Below, piece by piece: positions 20,021 through 27,011 of a stretch of 27,011 nucleotides of DNA. The notes beneath the pieces were generated by a model. The model searched no databases. It saw nothing but the letters and a program-made list of their open reading frames with translations, and was not told where the DNA came from. Numbering within the stretch: position 1 is the first letter of the stretch; each line of letters begins with the position of its first letter. Both the position numbers and the translations under genes were made by a program. The stretch is from a virus: IMG/VR virus record IMGVR_UViG_3300021976_000065, positions 1 to 27,011 of that record; one strand, 5' to 3'.

Positions 20021-20048
20021 GAGGCCCCAGACTTCGGTCTGGGGCCTC
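20021..20048 (+). terminator. Strong stem-loop terminator
   Basis: GAGGCCCCAGAC, a TTCG tetraloop and GTCTGGGGCCTC form a 12-bp perfect stem, followed by the pyrimidine-rich TATCATTTCTCT. It separates the accessory genes from terL. Confidence 0.82.
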
Positions 20049-20060
20049 TATCATTTCTCT

Positions 20061-22451
20061 ATGACGTCTCTGTGGGTACCCACTTCCGAGGAGATCCGCC
20101 AGATGGCGGAGCTCGGGATGATCGATGAGATCCACGAGGCGACCGAGATCCTGTACCACCTCCAGGCTCTCGAAGAGGACGAGTGGGTGGCGCAGCCGAA
20201 GCAGGCGCTGGCCACCTCGCTGGCCGCCCGTGCGGTCGAGACGCTGTACGGCGGAGCGGCTGGGGGCGGCAAATCGGAGTGGCTCCTGCACTACTTGCTG
20301 AACCAGATGCTGGCGCATCCGTTCAACCGCGGTGTGGTCTTCCGCCGGTTCTTCCCGAGCCTTGAGCGGACCCTGATCGACCGGGCCAAGCAGATCTACC
20401 CGAAGCACGGCGGCCGGTACAACGAGGTCAAGCACACCTGGCGATTCCCGAACGGGTCCGTGCTGGAGATGGGGTCGCTGCCGACGGCGGCCGACGTGAC
20501 CAATTACCAGGGCACCGAGTACGGCGTGATCGCCTTCGAGGAGATTACCGAGTTCGAGGAGAAGCAGCTGGACGCAATGGTCGTCCGGCTGCGTCCACCC
20601 GGCCCGGGCATCCGGTCGCACCTGATCGCCACCTGTAACCCCGGCGGACGCGGACACGTCTGGGTGAAGCGGCGCTGGGTTAAGCCGAAGCCCGACGACT
20701 ACAACGGCAGCGCGACGCCGCTCCCCTACGAGGTGTGGACGCCGTCGGCCAAGCCGGAGAACCCCGAGCCGGGCAGCCGGGTCTTCGTGCCGGCCACGCT
20801 GGAGGACAACCCGATCCTGGAGATGCGCGACCCGACGTACCGCAACAAGATCCGGACCCTGGCCAACTCCGACAAGGCGCTGGCCCTGGCGATGGAACAC
20901 GGCGACTGGGACGCGATCGACGCAGTGCAGGGTGCGCTGTGGCGCCAGTCCGACCTCGACGGCGGCCGGGTGTCGCGGGAGTGGTTCCGGCTGAACGTCA
21001 TTCCGCAGCGCAGGGTGCTCACGGTCGACCCGTCAGACGGCAACGAGGACGGGCAGGGCGACGAGTATGGCGTAGCGGTGGTCACGCTCGGGATGGACGG
21101 GATTGGGTACGTCGAGCTGACCGACGGCTGGAGGGCCTCACCGAAGCAGATGGCGAAGAAAACCGTTCAGCTGTCCCGGGATCTCGACTGCGACGAGATC
21201 GTGGTGGAGCGCAACAACGGCGGCAAGTGGGTGAAGACCGTCATCCAGGGCGAGAACAAGTACGCGGTGGTGCGGACCGTTTGGGCCTCGGAGGGCAAGA
21301 TCACCCGTGCCCGGCCGGTTGCCGCTCTGTTCGAGCTGGACGAGGACCTGGCCGACGAAGGCATGCCGTACCGGATGCGGATGGTCGGCACCGCGCACGA
21401 GCAGTTCGAGGACGAGGCTTGTCTGGCGCCTGGAACACAGGTAGCTACGGAGCACGGTGCCGTGTCGATCGAAGACGTTCCGGCTGGTGCCCGTGTCTGG
21501 ACACGTGCGGGCCTCCGCAGGGTGCTTTGGTCGGGGCAGACTTCTCATTCTTCGGACACCTTGAATCTGATTACTGCGGAGGGGTCCATCACCTGCACGC
21601 CGGATCACCCCGTGTTTGTACGGGGGCGCGGCTTCATCCCGTCTAAGAGTGTTCCTCTTCAAGCTATGATGCTGGTATGCCCGCCAGAACATGTCCGGAC
21701 TGCGGCAGCAAGCTGCGTGCACCGAGGTCCGCTCGCTGTCGATCCTGCGCTCAGCGTCTCCGGTGGTCTGTCCCTGATGACCCGCGCAGAGTCCGTCCAT
21801 CCGTGGAGTTCGCAGGCAGGATGTACTACCTGCAAGACCACGGGTACTACGCGTCTTCCCGGCGACCAGGGCATCCCGGGGGGACGCTACTGCACCGCGA
21901 TGTTTGGGAAGCCACTAACGGCCCGATCCCTGACGGTTGGCATGTTCACCACATCAACCACAGCAAGGTGGACAACCGGCTGGAGAACCTGGCTGCTCTC
22001 ACTCCGAAAGAGCATCACGACCAGCACCCAGAAAAGATCGTTGCCTTTCTCGCGCAAACTACAGAGGAGCGCAGAGAACGCGCGCTGCGAATGTGGGCTG
22101 CGCGAGAGCCGCGGCAGCTTCTTTGCCAAGAATGCAGCGCCAGCTACAGCACAACCAGCATGCGCCCATCCCAGTACTGCTCCATACGGTGTTGCGACAG
22201 AGCAATGGGTCGCCGTCGAACGGATCGAGCAAGGGCCGCGCGGTCCGGTGTACAACCTGATGGTCGAGGGTGAGCCGGAGTTCTTCGCCAATGGTTTGCT
22301 GGTGCACAACTGCTCTTTCACCGGCGCTCCCGGCGAGGTCTCCCCGAACCGGCTGGATGCTGTCGTCTGGGGTGGAACACACCTGATGCTGAAGCCCCGC
22401 GCCGTCAACAACGACAAGTACACCGACAACCGGCTGGCGAACCGGCGCTAA
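20061..22451 (+). CDS. terL: Terminase large subunit, intein-containing precursor
   Basis: The precursor has 796 aa. Removing the 297-aa intein leaves 499 aa, normal for TerL. The ATPase has Walker A GGAAGGGKS (64-72) and Walker B VIAFEE (156-161). The nuclease acids are D323 (LTVDPSDG), E383 (IVVERNNGG) and D766 (SPNRLDAVVW). The precursor residues FEDEA join CSFTGAPGE after splicing, so the intein sits in the nuclease domain and blocks activity until removed. ATG 20061 has no Shine-Dalgarno and lies 6 nt after TATCAT, so it may be leaderless. ATG 20103, with GAGGAG upstream, is an alternative start. TerL packages DNA into the prohead with TerS and portal. Confidence 0.93.
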   Translation: MTSLWVPTSEEIRQMAELGMIDEIHEATEILYHLQALEEDEWVAQPKQALATSLAARAVETLYGGAAGGGKSEWLLHYLLNQMLAHPFNRGVVFRRFFPSLERTLIDRAKQIYPKHGGRYNEVKHTWRFPNGSVLEMGSLPTAADVTNYQGTEYGVIAFEEITEFEEKQLDAMVVRLRPPGPGIRSHLIATCNPGGRGHVWVKRRWVKPKPDDYNGSATPLPYEVWTPSAKPENPEPGSRVFVPATLEDNPILEMRDPTYRNKIRTLANSDKALALAMEHGDWDAIDAVQGALWRQSDLDGGRVSREWFRLNVIPQRRVLTVDPSDGNEDGQGDEYGVAVVTLGMDGIGYVELTDGWRASPKQMAKKTVQLSRDLDCDEIVVERNNGGKWVKTVIQGENKYAVVRTVWASEGKITRARPVAALFELDEDLADEGMPYRMRMVGTAHEQFEDEACLAPGTQVATEHGAVSIEDVPAGARVWTRAGLRRVLWSGQTSHSSDTLNLITAEGSITCTPDHPVFVRGRGFIPSKSVPLQAMMLVCPPEHVRTAAASCVHRGPLAVDPALSVSGGLSLMTRAESVHPWSSQAGCTTCKTTGTTRLPGDQGIPGGRYCTAMFGKPLTARSLTVGMFTTSTTARWTTGWRTWLLSLRKSITTSTQKRSLPFSRKLQRSAENARCECGLRESRGSFFAKNAAPATAQPACAHPSTAPYGVATEQWVAVERIEQGPRGPVYNLMVEGEPEFFANGLLVHNCSFTGAPGEVSPNRLDAVVWGGTHLMLKPRAVNNDKYTDNRLANRR
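21665..21676 (+). promoter_or_regulatory. Putative leaderless promoter inside the intein DNA
   Basis: TATGAT (21665-21670) is a good -10, followed by GCTGGT and directly by the HNH ATG at 21677. This 6-nt spacing equals that of the leaderless promoter at 13264-13275. No clear -35 is seen. Confidence 0.45.
21677..22273 (+). CDS. HNH homing endonuclease nested out of frame within the terL intein
   Basis: The protein has 198 aa, encoded in the -1 frame relative to terL. An N-terminal Cys4 zinc finger (CPDCGSKLRA, CRSCAQR; C6, C9, C21, C24) is followed by a basic region and the HNH core WHVHHINHSKVDNRLENLAA (88-107) with a trailing EHH. A second Cys cluster (C150, C153, C168, C172) closes the protein with CSIRCCDRAMGRRR. 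Its frame is blocked upstream by a TAA just before 21647, so it starts independently at ATG 21677. The last 20 or so codons overlap the intein's C-terminal splicing block. It would cut intein-lacking terL alleles to spread the element. Confidence 0.88.
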   Translation: MPARTCPDCGSKLRAPRSARCRSCAQRLRWSVPDDPRRVRPSVEFAGRMYYLQDHGYYASSRRPGHPGGTLLHRDVWEATNGPIPDGWHVHHINHSKVDNRLENLAALTPKEHHDQHPEKIVAFLAQTTEERRERALRMWAAREPRQLLCQECSASYSTTSMRPSQYCSIRCCDRAMGRRRTDRARAARSGVQPDGRG

Positions 22452-22508
22452 CCGAGGCCCGTCCGCACGTACGATCAACCCACCACACCAAGCGAACAGG
22501 GAGGCGCC

Positions 22509-24452
22509 GTGGCGCGACTACCAAGGCCCGACGAGACCGTGTTCGATTCCTATTCGCCGCTCACATTCAAGCGGCAGTTCGGCAGCCGGCGCTCGCAGTC
22601 GTTCAAGGGCGACGGCGCGGGCTTCCACGTTCCGGAGTGGATCGGGATCCTCCACACCCGCCGGATGCAGGCGTACGCCATCCTCCGGGCCTACACCGAC
22701 AACACCGCCCGCGAGTTCATGGCGATCAAGGGCCGGGACAAGATCGATGAGCGGCGCGAGTACGGGGATGCCGCGCTCCTGGTCGCGACGGTGGTCGGTG
22801 CGCTCCTCGGGGAGGACCAGCAGATCATCACCGAAGGCGCCGAGGAGCTCGCGCTGGAGGAAGAGCAGGACCCGGGTACGGACGCAGAGGGCAACCCGTT
22901 GCCGGCGCCTCCGCCCGACCCCGAGCAGGAGCAGCGCCGATTGGACGCCGAAGCGGCAATGGGGCTGCAGGACTGGCTCCGTGAGTGGGCCACGATCGAG
23001 CGGCTACAGATCAAGATGCGGGAGACCGAAGGGCTGGCGGTCGGTCTCGGGGACGGGGTCTACACGCTGGGCTGGTCGCCGGACAAGAAGCGGCCACGCC
23101 TGCGGATCTGGGACCCGATGTTCTACTTCCCGGTGCTGGACGACGGCAACGAGGATGACTTCCCCCGCAAGGTGCACATCGCCTACGAGATCTTTGATGA
23201 GAACCTGGAGGAGTATCAGACCCGGATCCGCCGGCTGACCTGGGAGCTCGGCCCGATCACACCGGTGACGGAGCCGAGCCTGGCCGCTCGGCTACTCCGG
23301 CAGGAAGCCGACCTGTTCGACGGCGACACGCTGGAAGCGGACGGCCGGATCTCCAGGATGTATCCCTGGAGCGAGGAACCCAGCTATGAGACCTGCTACC
23401 TGACGGATGCGACCTGGGTCCTGGAGCAGGCCAAGTCCGTCGAGGACCTGACCGGTGCCGCGGCGAGCTACACCGAGGACGCGGACGGGCCGATCAACCG
23501 GCGTGACCTGATGCTGGACTTCGTGCCCGTCGTGCACGTCCCGAACACCGTGGCCCAGCTCAACCACTTCGGTCGCGGGCTGGTCTCGACCGTTGCGCAG
23601 ATCCTGGACGACCTGAGCTCGGCCGACACCGACCTGGCCGCCAGCTCGGCCACGACGGGCCACCCGGTCATCGCGCTGCAAGGCGGTGTCGTGGACAAGG
23701 ACGACCACGGTCGCGCCAAGCTGACGTACGAGCCCGGTGAGATCCTGGAGTCCGGCGACGGCAAACTGGACATGCTCGACACCTCGAAGGCGCTCGATGC
23801 GCTGATCGGGTACATCGAGTTCCTGCTGAAGAGACTCAGCACCAACAGCCGGGTGGCCGAGGCGCTGCTGGGCCGGGTCAAGCCGAGCGAGGTTCCGTCC
23901 GGCATCGCGCTGCAGCTCGGCTTCGGCCCGACCGACAACCTGGTCAAGGAGATGCGGCTCGTCCGGTCGGAGAAGAACCCGCTGATTCTGAAGTTCGCCC
24001 ACCGGATCGCCTGGGCGGCGCAGGAGCAGGGCCTGATCCAGGACGTACCGCCGGAGTGGATCCACTCGGACGTTGTCTGCGGAAGCTTCCTGCCGCAGGA
24101 CCAGGCCGCCGCGGTCGACCGGGTGACCAAGCTGTACGCCGGCAAGGTGATCTCGCTGGAAACGGCGATCATCGAGCTGATGGAGTCCGGCATCAAGATC
24201 GAGTCCGTGCTGGAGGAGGTCCGCCGGATCCAGGAACGTGACTTCGGCGCGGCCGCCGATCTGTTCGACGCGACCGGCGACAAGGTGCTGGTGTACGCGT
24301 TCCTCGGGGAGGAGCCGCCGGCCGAGCCGGACCCGGTTCCGATCCAGATCGTGCCGGGCAACGCACCGATCCCGGGCCAGCCTCCGGTTCCGGCGCCTAG
24401 CCCGGGCGCCGACCCGACGCTGTTCGGGCCGGACGGACAGCCCTTGCAGTAA
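22509..24452 (+). CDS. Portal protein
   Basis: The protein has 647 aa and a GTG start after GGGAGG. It lies between terL and the scaffold, as expected for a portal. The N-terminus sets out helices (GILHTRRMQAYAILRAYTDNTARE). The middle has an acidic loop rich in Glu (EELALEEEQDPGTDAEGNPL). A long helical stem region contains EFLLKRLSTNSRVAEALLG and SGIALQLGFGPTDNLVKEMR, typical of portals. The C-terminus is Pro-rich. The portal forms the 12-fold ring through which DNA is packaged. A 5' segment of 57 nt without a gene separates it from terL. Confidence 0.85.
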   Translation: MARLPRPDETVFDSYSPLTFKRQFGSRRSQSFKGDGAGFHVPEWIGILHTRRMQAYAILRAYTDNTAREFMAIKGRDKIDERREYGDAALLVATVVGALLGEDQQIITEGAEELALEEEQDPGTDAEGNPLPAPPPDPEQEQRRLDAEAAMGLQDWLREWATIERLQIKMRETEGLAVGLGDGVYTLGWSPDKKRPRLRIWDPMFYFPVLDDGNEDDFPRKVHIAYEIFDENLEEYQTRIRRLTWELGPITPVTEPSLAARLLRQEADLFDGDTLEADGRISRMYPWSEEPSYETCYLTDATWVLEQAKSVEDLTGAAASYTEDADGPINRRDLMLDFVPVVHVPNTVAQLNHFGRGLVSTVAQILDDLSSADTDLAASSATTGHPVIALQGGVVDKDDHGRAKLTYEPGEILESGDGKLDMLDTSKALDALIGYIEFLLKRLSTNSRVAEALLGRVKPSEVPSGIALQLGFGPTDNLVKEMRLVRSEKNPLILKFAHRIAWAAQEQGLIQDVPPEWIHSDVVCGSFLPQDQAAAVDRVTKLYAGKVISLETAIIELMESGIKIESVLEEVRRIQERDFGAAADLFDATGDKVLVYAFLGEEPPAEPDPVPIQIVPGNAPIPGQPPVPAPSPGADPTLFGPDGQPLQ

Positions 24453-24472
24453 TGCTATAGACAAGCTACAGT
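24444..24472 (+). promoter_or_regulatory. Promoter with near-consensus dyad operator
   Basis: TTGCAG (24444-24449), a 17-nt spacer and TACAGT (24467-24472). CTATAG (24455-24460), ACAAG and CTACAG (24466-24471) keep the dyad geometry with one changed base. It overlaps the end of the portal gene, and no start codon follows within 8 nt. Confidence 0.6.
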
Positions 24473-24782
24473 CTGAGCAGACAGAGCATCCCTTCGGGAC
24501 CTGCGTTATGCGCAGCAATCCGGGCGAGGTGCAGCAGCTCAGATACAGATGTGCTTGGTCGAGCAGTTTCTAGATAACACTCGGCAACGTCACGCTGTCA
24601 GCGGTGGCCGCCGCTGGTAAGGCTTCTGTCCAGCAGCCCCGGACTCTCGTAGTCCGGGGCTTTGCTGCGTCCGGACCCGATGCCCGCTGTCCGCGTGACA
24701 TGATGACTTCTGAACAAGCCACCCGGGGTTTCCGGGACTGATACGGGACCTGCCTCGAATAGCAGGAGCATTGGGAGGAAGC
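24453..24782 (+). other. 330-nt gap between portal and scaffold; possible small RNA unit
   Basis: Beginning at the -10 at 24467, a transcript would run to the terminator at 24661, about 180 nt. Small hairpins are visible (CCCTTCGGGA near 24490, CTGCGTTATGCGCAG near 24501). A 21-codon frame at 24508-24573 has no ribosome-binding site and is not convincing. After the terminator there is no clear promoter for the capsid genes. Confidence 0.4.
24635..24661 (+). terminator. Rho-independent-type terminator
   Basis: AGCCCCGGACT (24635-24645), loop CTCGT, AGTCCGGGGCT (24651-24661), then TTGCTG. This 11-bp GC-rich stem is followed by a short T stretch. Confidence 0.75.
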
Positions 24783-25535
24783 ATGAAGCTGTCCAAGTCG
24801 ATCCGGAAGAACGGGCGGACCCGCACCTACGTGCCGGGGATGGTCGCCGTATCGGGGAAGTTCTCGCAGTCAGCCAACGAGCCGCCGGCAGGCGGAGCGC
24901 CAGCAGGCGGCGGAGATCCGGGCAGTGGCGGTGAGCCGGGGACGGGCGGTGGCGCGGACAAGACGTTCACGCAGACCGACCTGAACAGGATCGCCACCAG
25001 AGAAAAGGCCGAGGGCAAGGCGGCAGCCGAAAAGGCGATCGCCGACATGCTCGGCTGCACACCCGCAGAAGCAGCGGAAATCATCAAGAAGTCCCGCGAA
25101 GCCGAGGACAAGACCAAGTCCGAAGCCCAGCTGGAGCGCGAGAAGGCGGCCAAGGAGCTTGAAGCGGCGAAAGCCGAGAAGAGCAGCGCGGCGGCCGAGA
25201 CTCACGCGGCCCGGATCGAGCGAGCGCTCGCCAAGCTGGGATTCGCCGGCAAGGACGAGGACTCGGAGCGGGTTCAGCGGATGGTCACGGTTGAGATCGG
25301 ATCCAGCTACGAAGACGTCCTGAAGGACGTCACCGAGCTGAAGAAGACCCTGAACCCCGAGCTTTTCGGTGAGAAGACCGGCGGCAAGCCGGGAGGACGT
25401 CTACCGGGCGGAGACCCGAAGGGCGGAGTCCCGAAGCCGACCGGTGGCGAGGATGGGTACGCGGCAGGTCAGGCTCGGTTCGCCGAGCGCAAGAAGGCCC
25501 GCACCACGTTCAACCCTCTCGCCAAGACGCAGTAA
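24783..25535 (+). CDS. Capsid scaffolding protein
   Basis: The protein has 250 aa. ATG 24783 has GGGAGG with ideal spacing. A Gly/Pro-rich stretch near 38-60 is followed by a long charged coiled coil (KTKSEAQLEREKAAKELEAA) and a disordered Gly/Lys-rich C-terminus (GGKPGGRLPGGDPKGG). This layout and the position between portal and capsid genes are characteristic of phage scaffolds, which guide prohead assembly and are then lost. It has no protease domain. Confidence 0.82.
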   Translation: MKLSKSIRKNGRTRTYVPGMVAVSGKFSQSANEPPAGGAPAGGGDPGSGGEPGTGGGADKTFTQTDLNRIATREKAEGKAAAEKAIADMLGCTPAEAAEIIKKSREAEDKTKSEAQLEREKAAKELEAAKAEKSSAAAETHAARIERALAKLGFAGKDEDSERVQRMVTVEIGSSYEDVLKDVTELKKTLNPELFGEKTGGKPGGRLPGGDPKGGVPKPTGGEDGYAAGQARFAERKKARTTFNPLAKTQ

Positions 25536-25572
25536 CCCGGCTCTATCAGTCCCGAAATAGGAGGAACCCGGC

Positions 25573-25971
25573 ATGGGTATCAACCTTGGAATCCGGACGT
25601 CGACGTACGGCGCGGAGGACCAGTCTTGGCTAGGGTCCCGTGTCGGTACGAACGATGCCGACTCGATCACGCTGGACGCTGCGGCGTGCATCGCGATCAC
25701 CGAATTCGCTGCGGGAACCGTGCCGAGCGGCATCCCGCTCAAGCGCGCCGGCTCCGGCCGCTACGCGCCTGCCATCACGGCGGAGGTCGCTGACCGCTGG
25801 TTGCTGCAGACCGTGGATCTCACGGCCGGTGGTACGCAGGCAGCTGCCAACACCCCCGTGGCCGCGATCTGGCGCGGGCAGATCATCCAGGCGAAGATCC
25901 CGGCCTACACCGGGCGCACCTCTGGCGTGGCAGTGGCCAACGTCAACATCGGCATGTTCCAGCTCGTCTAA
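25573..25971 (+). CDS. Head decoration protein (gpD-like)
   Basis: The protein has 132 aa and a start after AGGAGG. The sequence is Gly/Ala-rich and beta-like (GIPLKRAGSGRYAPAITAEV, VAAIWRGQIIQAKIPAYTG), as in lambda gpD-type decoration proteins that trimerise on the capsid surface. It directly precedes the lambda-gpE-type capsid gene, as gpD does in lambda. Confidence 0.75.
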   Translation: MGINLGIRTSTYGAEDQSWLGSRVGTNDADSITLDAAACIAITEFAAGTVPSGIPLKRAGSGRYAPAITAEVADRWLLQTVDLTAGGTQAAANTPVAAIWRGQIIQAKIPAYTGRTSGVAVANVNIGMFQLV

Positions 25972-25991
25972 CCAGGAAGGATTGAACTCAG

Positions 25992-27011
25992 ATGGTAATG
26001 ATCCTTGACCTGGTCGACCCCCAGGAACTGATCGGCTTTGCCCGGTCCGCCCAGCTGGAGGAGGAGCGCAACCGGCTCACGCTCTCCAACTACCTGCCCA
26101 ACGACACCACCCCCGACGGTGACATCGAGTTCCGCGTCATCCGAGGCGCATTCCGTGACCAGGACGCCGCGACTGTGCGGGCCTGGGACACCGAGGCGCC
26201 GATCGCCGGCCGTCAGGGAATCAGCAAGCTCATGGGCGAGCTGCTCCCCGTCAGCCGCAAGATCCCGCTCGGCGAAGAGGAGCGGCTGCGCAAGCGCGGC
26301 CTGGAGCGCGGCCTGACCGGTTCGGCCAACACCGCGCTGATCGACGCGATCTACAACGACGCGGAGAACATGGCGAAGGCCGTGGCGAACCGCTTCGAGC
26401 TGTTCCGCGGTGAGGTGCTGGAGAAGGGCACCGTCACGCTGAACGAGAACGGCGTGGCGCCGCCGGTCGTGGACTTCGGCCGCCAGGCGGGGCACACGGT
26501 GACCGCGGGCATCCTGTGGTCCACCATTGCCACGGCAACCCCGATCGCGAACATGCGGGGTTGGGTGCAGACCTACATCGACAGCAACGGCGTGGCGCCG
26601 GGGTTCGCGCTGACCAGCACCCAGGTGATCAGCTACCTGATGCAGTCGGCGGAGATCCGGGCACTGGTTGCCGGTCCGGGTGGTACGCCGGGCATCGTCA
26701 CCGTCGACACGGTCAACGCCGCCTTCCAGGCGTACGGCCTGCCCGCGTTCGTGCCGTATGACACGCAGGTCCGGGTTGCGGGCACGCAGACCCGGCCGAT
26801 CGCCGCCAACAAGGTCATCCTCATGCCGCCGGTCGGAGAAACCGCTGGCGCGACCCTGTTCGGCACCACGGCGGAGGCCATCGAGTTGGCCGAGGCCCGC
26901 GCGATCTCCCAGGACCAGTGCCCCGGCATGGTCGTGGTTCCGATGAAGGAGTCGGACCCCGTCCGCACCTGGACGCTGGCCACCGCGGTCGGCTTCACGG
27001 TCCTGATCAAC
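25992..27011 (+). CDS. Major capsid protein (gpE family), 3' end cut by window edge
   Basis: 340 residues are read up to the window end, near the usual family length of about 340-350, so few residues are missing. The N-terminus VDPQELIGFARSAQLEEERN followed by LSNYLPND is typical of the lambda gpE family. The TLNENGVAPPVVDFGRQAGH region and the C-terminal domain with RPIAANKVILMPPVGETAG support this. AGGAAGG lies 12 nt upstream of ATG 25992. The next in-frame ATG at 25998 is possible. Confidence 0.9.
   Translation, partial: MVMILDLVDPQELIGFARSAQLEEERNRLTLSNYLPNDTTPDGDIEFRVIRGAFRDQDAATVRAWDTEAPIAGRQGISKLMGELLPVSRKIPLGEEERLRKRGLERGLTGSANTALIDAIYNDAENMAKAVANRFELFRGEVLEKGTVTLNENGVAPPVVDFGRQAGHTVTAGILWSTIATATPIANMRGWVQTYIDSNGVAPGFALTSTQVISYLMQSAEIRALVAGPGGTPGIVTVDTVNAAFQAYGLPAFVPYDTQVRVAGTQTRPIAANKVILMPPVGETAGATLFGTTAEAIELAEARAISQDQCPGMVVVPMKESDPVRTWTLATAVGFTVLIN

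Larger units (their letters stand above)
21420..22310 (+). mobile_element. Intein in terminase large subunit
   Basis: The intein has 297 residues. Block A starts with Cys1 (CLAPGTQVATEHGAVSIEDV). Block B is GSITCTPDHPVFV, with T60 and H63. Blocks F and G are VYNLMVEGEPEFFANGLLVHN, ending in the His-Asn pair, and the first extein residue is Cys. These are all the residues needed for class 1 splicing. Between residue 85 and about 262 the intein frame is Ser/Thr/Arg-rich and resembles no endonuclease. The same DNA in another frame encodes an HNH enzyme. Confidence 0.9.

Noticed and set aside
21420-22310. LAGLIDADG endonuclease in the intein
   Set aside because: No such motif is present in the intein frame; the only endonuclease signature is HNH in another frame.
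23292-24518. Leftward open frame (408 codons) opposite the portal gene
   Set aside because: It is a composition-driven shadow: Arg/Leu/Val-rich, no domain, and opposite a gene whose position and sequence fit a portal.
24473-24665. tRNA gene in the portal-scaffold gap or elsewhere
   Set aside because: No stretch showed a T-arm consensus combined with a matching acceptor stem. No tRNA was recognised in the window.
1-27011. CRISPR array, insertion sequence or rRNA
   Set aside because: No regularly spaced repeats, transposase motif with terminal repeats, or rRNA-like sequence was seen.

Overview
The window is a contiguous piece of a high-GC, double-stranded DNA tailed phage (or prophage) of an actinobacterial host. 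The host group is inferred from a WhiB-family protein, actinobacterial-style GC-rich codon use, leaderless promoters and actinophage-type head genes. No integrase, immunity repressor, lysis or tail gene lies in the window, so lifestyle and the rest of the genome are not visible. Both ends cut genes: DNA polymerase on the left and the major capsid protein on the right.

Left arm, minus strand (6035 to 1): one leftward block. It holds a 434-aa protein with two CCHH motifs, a small protein, a C5-cytosine DNA methyltransferase, three small proteins and a WhiB-like regulator, two further small proteins, RNase H, an HNH endonuclease and a family A DNA polymerase. Start and stop codons overlap at most junctions. 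A divergent promoter region (6036-6132) separates it from the rightward genes.

Rightward replication module (6133-9197): a small helix-turn-helix protein, a DnaG-type primase and an ATPase/helicase. The TOPRIM fold looks split between the last two reading frames. An AT-rich non-coding island follows, with doubled 9-bp repeats in inverted orientation and a second pair of 12-bp repeats. It is a candidate replication origin.

Accessory region (9.2-20 kb): terminase small subunit at 9922, then about 30 mostly small genes before terminase large subunit at 20061. They include a secreted SGNH hydrolase, a secreted beta-rich protein, small membrane and zinc-binding proteins, HTH proteins, a DUF3310 protein and an HExxH protein. 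A recurring dyad, CTATAG-N5-CTATAG, is embedded in compact promoters at eight places, with a ninth split version. Several of these promoters put the -10 element only 6-8 nt before the start codon, which implies leaderless mRNAs.

Head module (20-27 kb): terminase large subunit, portal, scaffold, decoration protein and major capsid protein. The terminase gene contains an intein at its nuclease site. Inside the intein DNA, in a different reading frame, sits a complete HNH homing endonuclease gene with its own apparent leaderless promoter. This nested arrangement and the dyad-operator network are the two most notable observations.
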